Assembly: GCA_938003545.1 (NCBI GenBank) | Contig: CALKXY010000024.1 | Span: forward strand, 1 to 64,000 | Length of the DNA stretch: 64,000 nucleotides | Direction of reading: 5' to 3' | DNA from: an uncultured Caulobacterales bacterium | GTDB lineage: Bacteria > Pseudomonadota > Alphaproteobacteria > Caulobacterales > Maricaulaceae | In this document: in pieces, positions 45,261-52,431 of the stretch | How the letters are laid out: each line of letters starts with the position of its first letter | Numbering within the stretch: position 1 is the first letter of the stretch | Position numbers and translations under genes: made by a program | The notes under the pieces: generated by a model | Told to the model about the DNA's origin: nothing | Database searches by the model: none | Seen by the model: the letters and a program-made list of their open reading frames with translations, nothing else

Positions 45261-45308
45261 TTTTGGTGTGAGAGCCAAAGAGGTGCCGGGACTTTTGGAG
45301 TGAGAGCC
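45261..45308 (+). repeat. Pair of 16-base direct repeats, 32 bases apart
   Basis: TTTTGGTGTGAGAGCC at 45261-45276 and TTTTGGAGTGAGAGCC at 45293-45308 differ at one position. The start-to-start distance of 32 bases is about three helical turns. They could be an operator pair or a duplication inside a decayed gene. Confidence 0.55.
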
Positions 45309-45552
45309 GACCGCCTTGTCTAATGGCATGACCTGCGGGGACAAACAGGCCGCTGCATCAAAAACCGCTGCCGCGTGGTTATGGATTGGCCTGACACCCC
45401 GATCCTTGATATTTGCGTAAAACAACTTTTCTACTTTCGGTATTCCGTCGCGAATATCGACCACGCGGACTGTCCCGCTTTAATTCCAGTCGTTCCTAGA
45501 TGGACGGTAGAGCTTTCCCCTGCGTGAAAATCTATGACACGTGGATCGACAC

Positions 45553-45585
45553 AAAAAAGCGCCGCGCAGTTACCCGCGCGGCGCT
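45553..45585 (-). terminator. Rho-independent terminator of the EF-hand protein gene
   Basis: On the minus strand the ten-pair perfect stem AGCGCCGCGC / GCGCGGCGCT, with an eight-base loop, is followed by six T, 23 bases after the EF-hand gene stop. Because of the perfect stem it may also stop transcripts coming the other way. Confidence 0.92.
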
Positions 45586-45607
45586 AAAATCGAAAAAGAA
45601 ATGCGAC

Positions 45608-45994
45608 CTAGTTTAATTCAGGTGCATCCTCTGGCTCTTCGTCAAATTCCATGTCGACTGGGGCGTCTTCCATGGTATCTTGATGACCCAATTCTTCGAC
45701 CGTAATTCCGCCGGACGCATCTTTATCATGCGCTGCGAATTTAGTGTCATATTCACCGGACAAGACAACGTCTTTAAATCCTTCGTCGCCGCTTTCGGCT
45801 TGCATAACAGCAAAGGTAACGAACTCATCTGCGTTCAAAGCGCCATCTTGATCCAGATCGGCAGAGGCAAAATGCGTTTCGGCAGAAGCAGGCGTAACTT
45901 CAATCATTGGGCTTTCTTGCGTGTCCTGTGCGAAGACAGGGGCAGCAAATAAAGTCGCGATTGCAATCGTGGTAAGCGTTTTAAAATTGGACAT
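45608..45994 (-). CDS. Exported EF-hand calcium-binding protein
   Basis: 128 residues from ATG 45994 with a signal peptide (TTIAIATLFAAPVFAQ). Two EF-hand loops are visible: DLDQDGALNADEF and DKDASGGITVEEL, both with acids at positions 1, 3 and 12-like. The C-terminus is strongly acidic (MEDAPVDMEFDEEPEDAP). It is likely periplasmic or secreted, binding Ca2+. The longer frame to 46063 is not needed. A strong terminator follows. Confidence 0.86.
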   Translation of the reverse strand: MSNFKTLTTIAIATLFAAPVFAQDTQESPMIEVTPASAETHFASADLDQDGALNADEFVTFAVMQAESGDEGFKDVVLSGEYDTKFAAHDKDASGGITVEELGHQDTMEDAPVDMEFDEEPEDAPELN

Positions 45995-46256
45995 GGTTCT
46001 CTCCGTTTCCAACAAGCTCCCCAGCTCTGCCCACTTTCTGGTCGCGTTTGGCTGAACCCTCAAGTGAACGGGATGTAATCAAGTGGTTAGACTAAATTAG
46101 CCTTATTTCAGCCCATTTTGATCCAAGACACTCGTTTTACCTCAGAAAACATGAACACATTTTCACCACAGGCCCGTAACAATTCGGAAAGGCTACATTA
46201 CAAAGTTTGCTAACCATAGGCTCTCGGCGAGACTCAATTGGGAAATCGAGCGCGAC

Positions 46257-46682
46257 TCAGTCCAATTGCGCCGTCGTCTGGGTCGGAATATAGGTCTCAA
46301 ACCGTACGGTGCGGCCTGCCCGTTCCATATCATCCTTGATCGTGACGACATTTTCAAAGCGGGCATTCTTGGCTGCACGAAAATCAATCGCGGCATTGGG
46401 CTTATAAACAAGATGGCGCTGCACTTCCGCCTCGACCAATGCGAGTGAAACGATACGGCCCTCAACGGAAATCGCATCTTCGCTATTGATCGCGATGCTA
46501 ATAACAGACTGCGTCCCTGAAGGCGCCTCACCTTGAGCTTGGGTAAAGTCGATCCCTTCTTCATCAAGGAACACGGCCGTCACGATGAAGAAGATCAGAA
46601 GAATGAAAACAATGTCCAACATGGGCGTCATATCTACCCCGCCTTCGTCTGAGTTACTTAGACGGGTACGACGACGGGACAT
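46257..46682 (-). CDS. ExbD/TolR family biopolymer transport protein
   Basis: 141 residues with the ExbD signature: a short cytoplasmic N-terminus, the membrane helix VDMTPMLDIVFILLIFFIVTAVF with the proton-path Asp, and a periplasmic domain ending in VVTIKDDMERAGRTV. ExbD works with ExbB and TonB using the proton motive force. No exbB or tonB lies next to it; the TonB-C lipoprotein at 23.1 kb is far away. It may partner with an ExbB encoded elsewhere. Confidence 0.92.
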   Translation of the reverse strand: MSRRRTRLSNSDEGGVDMTPMLDIVFILLIFFIVTAVFLDEEGIDFTQAQGEAPSGTQSVISIAINSEDAISVEGRIVSLALVEAEVQRHLVYKPNAAIDFRAAKNARFENVVTIKDDMERAGRTVRFETYIPTQTTAQLD

Positions 46683-46745
46683 AGGTTTTCTCCTGCTTTA
46701 CATATATGTAACGTAATACTATTACGCATGAGTAAGCAAGAAAAT

Positions 46746-47330
46746 TTATTGCCCCGTCAAATAATCCACGAGGGCGAGAGCTTCTTTGCTATCCCATTCC
46801 GCTTCGCCTTCCACGACAGCGACTTCGCGGCCTGACGCATTATAAATCACCGTTGTCGGATAGCCGCGTAGTTGCAGGTTTCCTGGAATACCAAAGGAGC
46901 CATCATGCCACGGCGAGAGGTTTTCGATCTCATTATCGGCAAAAAACTTCGCTGGCTCATATTTCGTACGATCAATGGAGATTGTAATGACGTCGAAATC
47001 ATCGCCGCCGCGCAAAGCCTGCAAGCGGTCCAGCGATGGCATTTCTTTGATACAGGGCGCGCACCATGTCGCCCAAACATTCACAAGAACGGTTTTTCCG
47101 CGCAAGTCTTCTAACCGCAATTCGCGTCCATCGGCGGTATTGAATATTGACTTTGGCGGTGGAGGCGGGTTTTCGCGCATTGTCAATTTTTTCAGGCTTG
47201 CATTGGCATAAGAGTCTAATCCACTCGCAGGTCGTTGACAGGACTGGACAAGAACGAAAACCACGCCGACAAGCCCGATCAGAAGAAATGTTCGGATCGC
47301 ATTGCCGAGAGAAAAGAATGAGGATGTCAT
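46746..47330 (-). CDS. TlpA/ResA-like thiol-disulfide oxidoreductase, membrane-anchored
   Basis: 194 residues. An N-terminal membrane anchor ([20 protein letters not shown]) has a Cys just after it. A TlpA-type thioredoxin domain follows, with active site [17 protein letters not shown] and the cis-Pro loop [11 protein letters not shown]. It likely acts in the periplasm, reducing or oxidising disulfides, for example in cytochrome maturation. ATG 47330 sits on the argH start: the two divergent start codons share two bases, leaving no intergenic space. Confidence 0.92.
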   Translation of the reverse strand: MTSSFFSLGNAIRTFLLIGLVGVVFVLVQSCQRPASGLDSYANASLKKLTMRENPPPPPKSIFNTADGRELRLEDLRGKTVLVNVWATWCAPCIKEMPSLDRLQALRGGDDFDVITISIDRTKYEPAKFFADNEIENLSPWHDGSFGIPGNLQLRGYPTTVIYNASGREVAVVEGEAEWDSKEALALVDYLTGQ

Positions 47331-48744
47331 GAGCCAAGAGATAGAGCCCAAAGCTGAAAAAGGTAAGGGGCAAAAGATGTGGGGCGGACGCTTCGCCGCA
47401 GGACCTGGCGCATTGATGCAAGCCATCAATGTTTCCATTGGCTTTGACCAACGTTTCGCGGCCCAAGACATCGCAGGATCAAAGGCGCATTCCGACATGC
47501 TCGCCGCGCAAGAGATCATCACCCAAGCTGACCGCGATGCGATTCATACAGGGCTGGACGACATTCAAGCTGAGATCGAAGGCGGCACATTCCCCTTCTC
47601 AGACGAGTTGGAAGATATTCATTTGAACATCGAGGCTCGCTTAAAAGACAAAATCGGCGAAGCTGGCGGACGACTACACACAGGGCGATCCCGCAATGAC
47701 CAAGTCGCGACAGATTTCCGCCTCTGGGTGCGCGACCATCTCGACCTATTCGGAGCGCAATTAACGGCCCTCATCCAAGCCTTGGTCGATCAAGCCGAAC
47801 AAAATGCAGATACAATCATGCCTGGCTTCACACATTTGCAAAGCGCGCAGCCCGTCACATTCGGTCATCATATGATGGCTTATGCCGAAATGTTCGCCCG
47901 TGACCGCTCGCGTTTCGCCGATTGCCGGACACGTATGAATGAGAGCCCGCTCGGCGCCGCCGCTCTAGCTGGCACGCCCTATAATATTGACCGAGATATG
48001 ACGGCCAGTGCCTTGGGCTTTGACCGACCTATGGCCAATTCGCTTGATGCTGTTTCTGCGCGTGACTTTGCGCTGGAAGCCCTCGCCGCGGCCACAATCT
48101 GCGCGACCCATCTTTCTCGTCTGTCTGAGGAAATCGTGATTTGGACAAGCGCGCAATTCCGCTTCATCTCGCTCTCTGATGCTTTCACAACCGGCAGCTC
48201 GATCATGCCGCAGAAACGCAATCCCGATGCGGCGGAACTCGTGCGCGCAAAAGTTGGGCGCATTCTCGGCGCACTAACGGCGCTCGCCGTTGTAATGAAG
48301 GGCTTGCCTCTCGCCTATTCCAAAGACATGCAGGAAGACAAAGAACCTGTATTCGACGCGTTTGACGCATTGGAACTGGGCCTCGCCGCAATGGCTGGAA
48401 TGGTCGCGGATATGACACCAAATAAGGATCGTTTGGCGGACGCCGCCGGCGCAGCCTTCTCAACAGCGACAGATCTCGCCGATTGGTTAGTCATGAATTT
48501 AAACATGCCCTTCCGCGACGCGCATCATGTGACGGGTACCATCGTCGCGCTTGCAGAAGCCCAAGGCAAAACATTGGACGCCTTAAAATTGACCGATATG
48601 CAAACCGTAGAACCACGCATAACGGACGACATATATTCCGTCCTCACCCCACTCGCCTCTGCCAGCAGCCGCACCAGCTATGGTGGAACAGCGCCAAGTG
48701 AAGTCCGCAAACAAGTCGCGCGTTGGAAATCACAATTGGCGTAA
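47329..48744 (+). CDS. argH: Argininosuccinate lyase
   Basis: Last step of arginine biosynthesis: argininosuccinate to arginine and fumarate. 471 residues of the fumarase/aspartase superfamily, with [10 protein letters not shown] near the start, [18 protein letters not shown], the catalytic region [15 protein letters not shown] and the signature [15 protein letters not shown]. It is divergent from tlpA, and the starts overlap. In Caulobacter the same divergent tlpA-argH pair occurs, as I recall. A long N-terminal prefix (residues 1-15, Lys/Glu-rich) precedes the conserved MWGGRF, so an internal start at that Met is an alternative. Confidence 0.97.
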   Translation: MSQEIEPKAEKGKGQKMWGGRFAAGPGALMQAINVSIGFDQRFAAQDIAGSKAHSDMLAAQEIITQADRDAIHTGLDDIQAEIEGGTFPFSDELEDIHLNIEARLKDKIGEAGGRLHTGRSRNDQVATDFRLWVRDHLDLFGAQLTALIQALVDQAEQNADTIMPGFTHLQSAQPVTFGHHMMAYAEMFARDRSRFADCRTRMNESPLGAAALAGTPYNIDRDMTASALGFDRPMANSLDAVSARDFALEALAAATICATHLSRLSEEIVIWTSAQFRFISLSDAFTTGSSIMPQKRNPDAAELVRAKVGRILGALTALAVVMKGLPLAYSKDMQEDKEPVFDAFDALELGLAAMAGMVADMTPNKDRLADAAGAAFSTATDLADWLVMNLNMPFRDAHHVTGTIVALAEAQGKTLDALKLTDMQTVEPRITDDIYSVLTPLASASSRTSYGGTAPSEVRKQVARWKSQLA

Positions 48745-48746
48745 AC

Positions 48747-49397
48747 TTAGCCGCAGCCCTTGGGCGCAGCCTGCAGGATTTGAGTCATTGGCTTTTCGCC
48801 CCATGAGTCAGGGTAGAGTTTCTTGACAGAGGCAGGGCGCCAGCTCAGTCGCCACTGTTTTGAATCTTCGAGATATTCGGCATTCAAACCAAGCGTTTGT
48901 TCAGGGCTGACAACAACAATGCGGATCAAACGGTCCGCATTGGAGGCCACCGCTTTCGCGGCCTCATGCGCGGCATTATCCGCAGACAGAAAAACAGGCA
49001 CTGCGCCATTACCGAAATCATAAGATAACTCACAAACACGGTTCCGCGCCCCGCGCATATTTGCAATGCGAAAACCGCGCTCTTTAACACTGCTCGGCGG
49101 GGTTTCAGCCATTTCATTCAGATGCGCAAAGGCCGCATCTGCCGCCTTGTCAAAGCGGCGTTGATTTTGAAGAGGGACCTCCAAACGTGTCAGAATAGAC
49201 GTCGCACCAGATTTAACCGACTCTGTCGCATTCCCCACAACACGCGCTGGCGCTGTCGCGATTTGCCACGCTTTAAATGCACCAAACGCGATAAGAAGAA
49301 ACACTAAAAGAATAGCCGTCCACTTTAGAGCTTTCCACATTTCGCTGCGATCTGGGGCTTTTGATTCTGGATTTTGCTGCGTCGAAGGGTCTGTCAT
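48747..49397 (-). CDS. Membrane-anchored protein of unknown function
   Basis: 216 residues: a hydrophilic N-terminus, one membrane helix (about 25-48, WTAILLVFLLIAFGAFKAW), then a periplasmic part. That part has an Ala-rich helix (FDKAADAAFAHLNEMAE) and paired cysteines (NRVCELSYDFG and the final KGCG). It contains SYDFGNGAVPVFLS and WRLSWRPASVKKLYPDSWG. No family recognised. It overlaps the DUF1289 gene by 4 bases and is convergent with argH. Confidence 0.7.
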   Translation of the reverse strand: MTDPSTQQNPESKAPDRSEMWKALKWTAILLVFLLIAFGAFKAWQIATAPARVVGNATESVKSGATSILTRLEVPLQNQRRFDKAADAAFAHLNEMAETPPSSVKERGFRIANMRGARNRVCELSYDFGNGAVPVFLSADNAAHEAAKAVASNADRLIRIVVVSPEQTLGLNAEYLEDSKQWRLSWRPASVKKLYPDSWGEKPMTQILQAAPKGCG

Positions 49398-49594
49398 GAG
49401 CTTTCCCCCTTGGCCGCAAAACCCTTCATGCGCTTACTAGCTTCAAGATTGGAAAAGGCGCGCTGCGCGTCGCTATAGCCCGTCCATCCTGCAATATCAG
49501 CGCGGGTCCGACCGCAGCCGGTGCAAACGCCTGCTGTTATATCCAGCGTGCAGATCAATTTGCAGGGGCTTTCCGTGTTCAGATGAGATGTCAT
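49394..49594 (-). CDS. DUF1289 domain protein
   Basis: 66 residues carrying the DUF1289 cysteine motif: SPCKLICTLDITAGVCTGCG, followed by RTRADIAGWTGYSD. The four Cys probably bind a metal. The family is widespread and uncharacterised. Its stop overlaps the next gene by ATGA. It starts 45 bases after the end of a frameshifted gene. Confidence 0.88.
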   Translation of the reverse strand: MTSHLNTESPCKLICTLDITAGVCTGCGRTRADIAGWTGYSDAQRAFSNLEASKRMKGFAAKGESS

Positions 49595-49638
49595 ACAACA
49601 CCTCTAACGCGGACGCAGCAATCTGCAAAGTCCCAGTT

Positions 49639-50012
49639 TTACGGAGCAGCTTCTGCTTCAAGCCTCGCAGCCTCCGCCGTAGCAATCTCATCTGGGTCAA
49701 ATTTGAACGTGGCCGCGACCACGCCGCCGCAGCCTCAAAACCAGTCAAAAGCCCGTCCACGACAGCAAGCCGATGTTCGACACTTTCGTGTCGATACAAC
49801 ATATGTGAAGGCGTGGGATATCTGTTCAAGCCCTTGAGGTTGATCTTAATTTTCGGCGAGACAACATTCTTCAGCTCGGGTTGATCGCCATAAAAGCCTT
49901 GCGCCATATTGACAAAATCTTTCGCAGATTGGCACGGTTCCCCCGCATATGCGGGTGCCGCAATTAGAACGCAAAGGCTTGAAAGTATAAGTTTACTCTT
50001 GATGACTTGCAT
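49639..50012 (-). pseudogene. Frameshifted small exported protein (unknown family)
   Basis: From ATG 50012 the frame gives a signal peptide (KLILSSLCVLIAAPAYAGEP) and a plausible mature protein up to about residue 90 (VVDGLLTGFEAAAAW). Past that point the same frame becomes extremely Arg/Leu-rich and overlaps the DUF1289 gene. A shifted frame instead continues as VVAATFKFDPDEIATAEAAR and stops at 49639. The span from start to that stop is 374 bases, not a multiple of three. The break is near the GCGGCGGCG run around 49720-49730. It is either a real frameshift or a sequencing error. It overlaps the upstream gene by 20 bases. Confidence 0.7.
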
Positions 50013-50772
50013 CTCCCATTCCAAATTTACGTAATATTTTTGGGGCTGGAACTGGTTGCAGGTCATAGGCCCCTCCGCGAATAATCAACGTCTCTGCCAT
50101 GACATCTTCGATGTCATCTAGACGGACAATCCACATATCTTTCACCGCTTCCAATGCCAAAGCTGTCTCGCCATGCGTCGTCTTAGCAAAAACAGCGGGC
50201 ATGGCCGCACGGTCAATCATACGAATGGCGAAATAATCCGTATCGGGCATTAAGATCGCAATCGCACCGGGCAGCATTTTCTTGTAAAATTTCTTCCCGT
50301 CCTTCGCGCCTTGTTTTAACTCGGCAACACTATGTTGACCGGGTGTTGTTTTAAATAATGGCGATAACCCCATTTCAAAATAAAGACCTTCATCGTCTTT
50401 CGGCCGCTCTGCACGTGTTGGATCATCAATGCATATATCTGTATCGGGCCGGACCGCAGTTGATTCCAAAAAGGACGGAACCGCGCCCGTCTCGCGAGAA
50501 AAAGGTAAATCCGCGACAAACGCGCCATCTTTGGCCAAATAAAAGCGGTCAGGCCAAACGCCTTCATCTTTGATGATAAAGCGAGGCTCTAAGCGCACAT
50601 CTACAATCTTGCGGCGCTCCGCATCTACTTCTGCCAGTTTTCCAACAAGTTTCGGAACATCTTTAGCTGGGAAGCAAACGGTTTCGCCGCGTAATTTCAT
50701 ATCTGAAGCCAGTGCAGTTTGACCCGCTAGGCACGACACTGTGACAAACAACGATACAATTGCGTATTTCAT
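49993..50772 (-). CDS. Exported protein of unknown function
   Basis: 259 residues from ATG 50772 with a signal peptide (IVSLFVTVSCLAGQTALAS). The mature part includes GETVCFPAKDVPKLVGKLAEV, a DTDICIDDPTRAERP segment with a second Cys, and a long region with MLPGAIAILMPDTDYFAIRM. There is no membrane helix beyond the signal and no family I know. It overlaps the frameshifted gene downstream by 20 bases, so both were likely one operon. It is divergent from lptM. Confidence 0.74.
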   Translation of the reverse strand: MKYAIVSLFVTVSCLAGQTALASDMKLRGETVCFPAKDVPKLVGKLAEVDAERRKIVDVRLEPRFIIKDEGVWPDRFYLAKDGAFVADLPFSRETGAVPSFLESTAVRPDTDICIDDPTRAERPKDDEGLYFEMGLSPLFKTTPGQHSVAELKQGAKDGKKFYKKMLPGAIAILMPDTDYFAIRMIDRAAMPAVFAKTTHGETALALEAVKDMWIVRLDDIEDVMAETLIIRGGAYDLQPVPAPKILRKFGMGDASHQE

Positions 50773-50820
50773 CCGAACCGTTTTCCTTATATGTGAGCCT
50801 TCCGAAGAGTGAGGACGACC

Positions 50821-51090
50821 ATGCACAATACTGGCCCTAGCAAGCTGAACCACAGCTTAAAACTTATCATCTTGTCACTCTTGGGTGCAGGCCTGCTGGC
50901 GGGCTGCGGTATTCGTGGATCTCTAAAGGTACCGCCGCCGCTATTTGGACCCGATGCCAAAACCAACGCAGACCGCGTCCCGACAGAAAGTTTAGACGAT
51001 TCTAAAGACGAAGATGAACTCGACCTTTTGGGGCCAGAAAATTATGATGACGAGGACGCTCTTGAACTCGATTTACTGGACGACGAATAA
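50821..51090 (+). CDS. LptM-like lipoprotein
   Basis: 89 residues with a lipoprotein signal (LLGAGLLAGCG) followed by the LptM-type start IRGSLKVPPPLFGP and a very acidic tail (DEDELDLLGPENYDDEDALELDLLDDE). LptM (formerly YifL) helps LptD mature in E. coli, and the short gene is typically directly upstream of lysA, as here. The acidic tail is longer than in E. coli. lysA follows after two bases. Confidence 0.88.
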   Translation: MHNTGPSKLNHSLKLIILSLLGAGLLAGCGIRGSLKVPPPLFGPDAKTNADRVPTESLDDSKDEDELDLLGPENYDDEDALELDLLDDE

Positions 51091-51092
51091 AC

Positions 51093-52394
51093 ATGCGCCA
51101 TTTCGATTACCGTGACGGCACAATGTTCGCCGAAGACGTACCCTTGGCAAAAATTGCCGCAGAGGTCGGTACGCCTGTCTATGTCTATTCCACCGCGACC
51201 TTTATACGTCATTACCGCGTCTTCGCAGATAGTTTTATCGATACGAAAGCTCTTATCGCTTATTCGGTTAAAGCCAATTCCAATATAGCGGTCTTGGCAA
51301 CCTTGGCTCAGCAGGGTGCAGGCGCCGATGTTGTCTCTGGCGGCGAGTTAAAACGCGCTTTGATGGCAGGTATTCCTGCTGATAAAATCGTCTTTTCGGG
51401 CGTAGGAAAAACACGAGTTGAGATGCGCGACGCGCTGAACGCAGGTATTCGCGTCTTTAACGTCGAAAGCCTCGCCGAACTTCGGGCGTTAAACGCCGTC
51501 GCCGTTGAAATGGACAAAATTGCGCCCGTTGCTTTCCGCGTCAATCCAGATGTGACTGCAGGTGGTCATGCCAAAATTTCAACAGGCAAAAAAGAAAACA
51601 AATTCGGCATCGCCTGGTCTCAAGCAGAAAGTACCTATGCCGAAGCTGCCACCTTGTCTGGCATTCAAATCGTGGGTGTAGACGTTCACATCGGCAGCCA
51701 AATTTCTGATCTCGCGCCATTTGAGGCCGCGATTGTTAAAGTCAAAAGCTTGATCACCAAACTTCGCGCAGCGGGCCACACGATTGCCAGTTTCGATATT
51801 GGCGGAGGCTTAGGCATCCCATACGGAAATAATGCGACGGTACCACCATCGCCATCCGAATATGCGGCGCTCGTCAAACGCCTGACGGCTGATCTGAATG
51901 TAGAAATGATTTTTGAACCAGGTCGTATGATCGCAGGTAACTCTGGCGTACTCGTTTCAGAAGTACTCTATGTGAAGCGCGGCGAAGATCGTGACTTCTT
52001 GATTATCGACGCCGCCATGAACGACCTGCTGCGACCTGCACTCTATGACGCCTATCACGACATAGAGCCCGTCCAGCAAGGTGATTTGGACAAAATGGAA
52101 ACCTATGACGTCGTGGGCCCTATCTGCGAAAGCGGCGATACTTTCACAAAGGGACGCGAAATGGCAGCTTTGGACAGCGGCGACCTGATCGTCCTACATT
52201 CAGCAGGCGCATATGGTGCAGCCCAAGCAAGCCAGTATAATACGCGCCCTCTCGTGCCGGAAGTTCTGGTAAATGGCGCAGATTACGCCGTTATCCGCGA
52301 ACGGCCGACCGTCGAAGATATCCTAAAAACGGAATCCATGCCCGATTGGTTAGAACCCGCACTGACAAAAAGCCGAAATGTCACGGAAGTTTAA
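51093..52394 (+). CDS. lysA: Diaminopimelate decarboxylase
   Basis: PLP enzyme converting meso-diaminopimelate to lysine. 433 residues. The PLP Lys is in ALIAYSVKANSNIAVL. Other blocks are VVSGGELKRAL, DVHIGSQISDLAPF, the Gly-rich phosphate loop FDIGGGLGIPYG, EPGRMIAGNSGVL and the Cys-bearing GPICESGDTF at the active site. Length and motifs are normal. It is coupled to lptM. Confidence 0.97.
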   Translation: MRHFDYRDGTMFAEDVPLAKIAAEVGTPVYVYSTATFIRHYRVFADSFIDTKALIAYSVKANSNIAVLATLAQQGAGADVVSGGELKRALMAGIPADKIVFSGVGKTRVEMRDALNAGIRVFNVESLAELRALNAVAVEMDKIAPVAFRVNPDVTAGGHAKISTGKKENKFGIAWSQAESTYAEAATLSGIQIVGVDVHIGSQISDLAPFEAAIVKVKSLITKLRAAGHTIASFDIGGGLGIPYGNNATVPPSPSEYAALVKRLTADLNVEMIFEPGRMIAGNSGVLVSEVLYVKRGEDRDFLIIDAAMNDLLRPALYDAYHDIEPVQQGDLDKMETYDVVGPICESGDTFTKGREMAALDSGDLIVLHSAGAYGAAQASQYNTRPLVPEVLVNGADYAVIRERPTVEDILKTESMPDWLEPALTKSRNVTEV

Positions 52395-52431
52395 GGCGAC
52401 AGCTATTTTCGGCAGGTTATAGTCGACGTCT

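Larger units (their letters stand above)
44960..45607. other. Largely non-coding accessory stretch with a degraded-looking ORF
   Basis: About 650 bases without a convincing gene. A 97-codon minus-strand ORF (45171-45464) and a plus-strand reading of similar length (protein-like segment LVPIDGGSERFGVRAKEVPG near 45235-45294, then a stop) both look partly coding, which suggests a decayed fragment. Two 16-base near-identical direct repeats lie inside. The 10-base word GAATGATCCT also occurs twice, near 45091 and 45157. I cannot assign a family. Confidence 0.4.

Noticed and set aside
45171-45464. 97-codon minus-strand frame as a gene
   Set aside because: No start signal, no family, and a plus-strand reading of the same region looks equally coding. 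I keep it only as part of the unexplained stretch.
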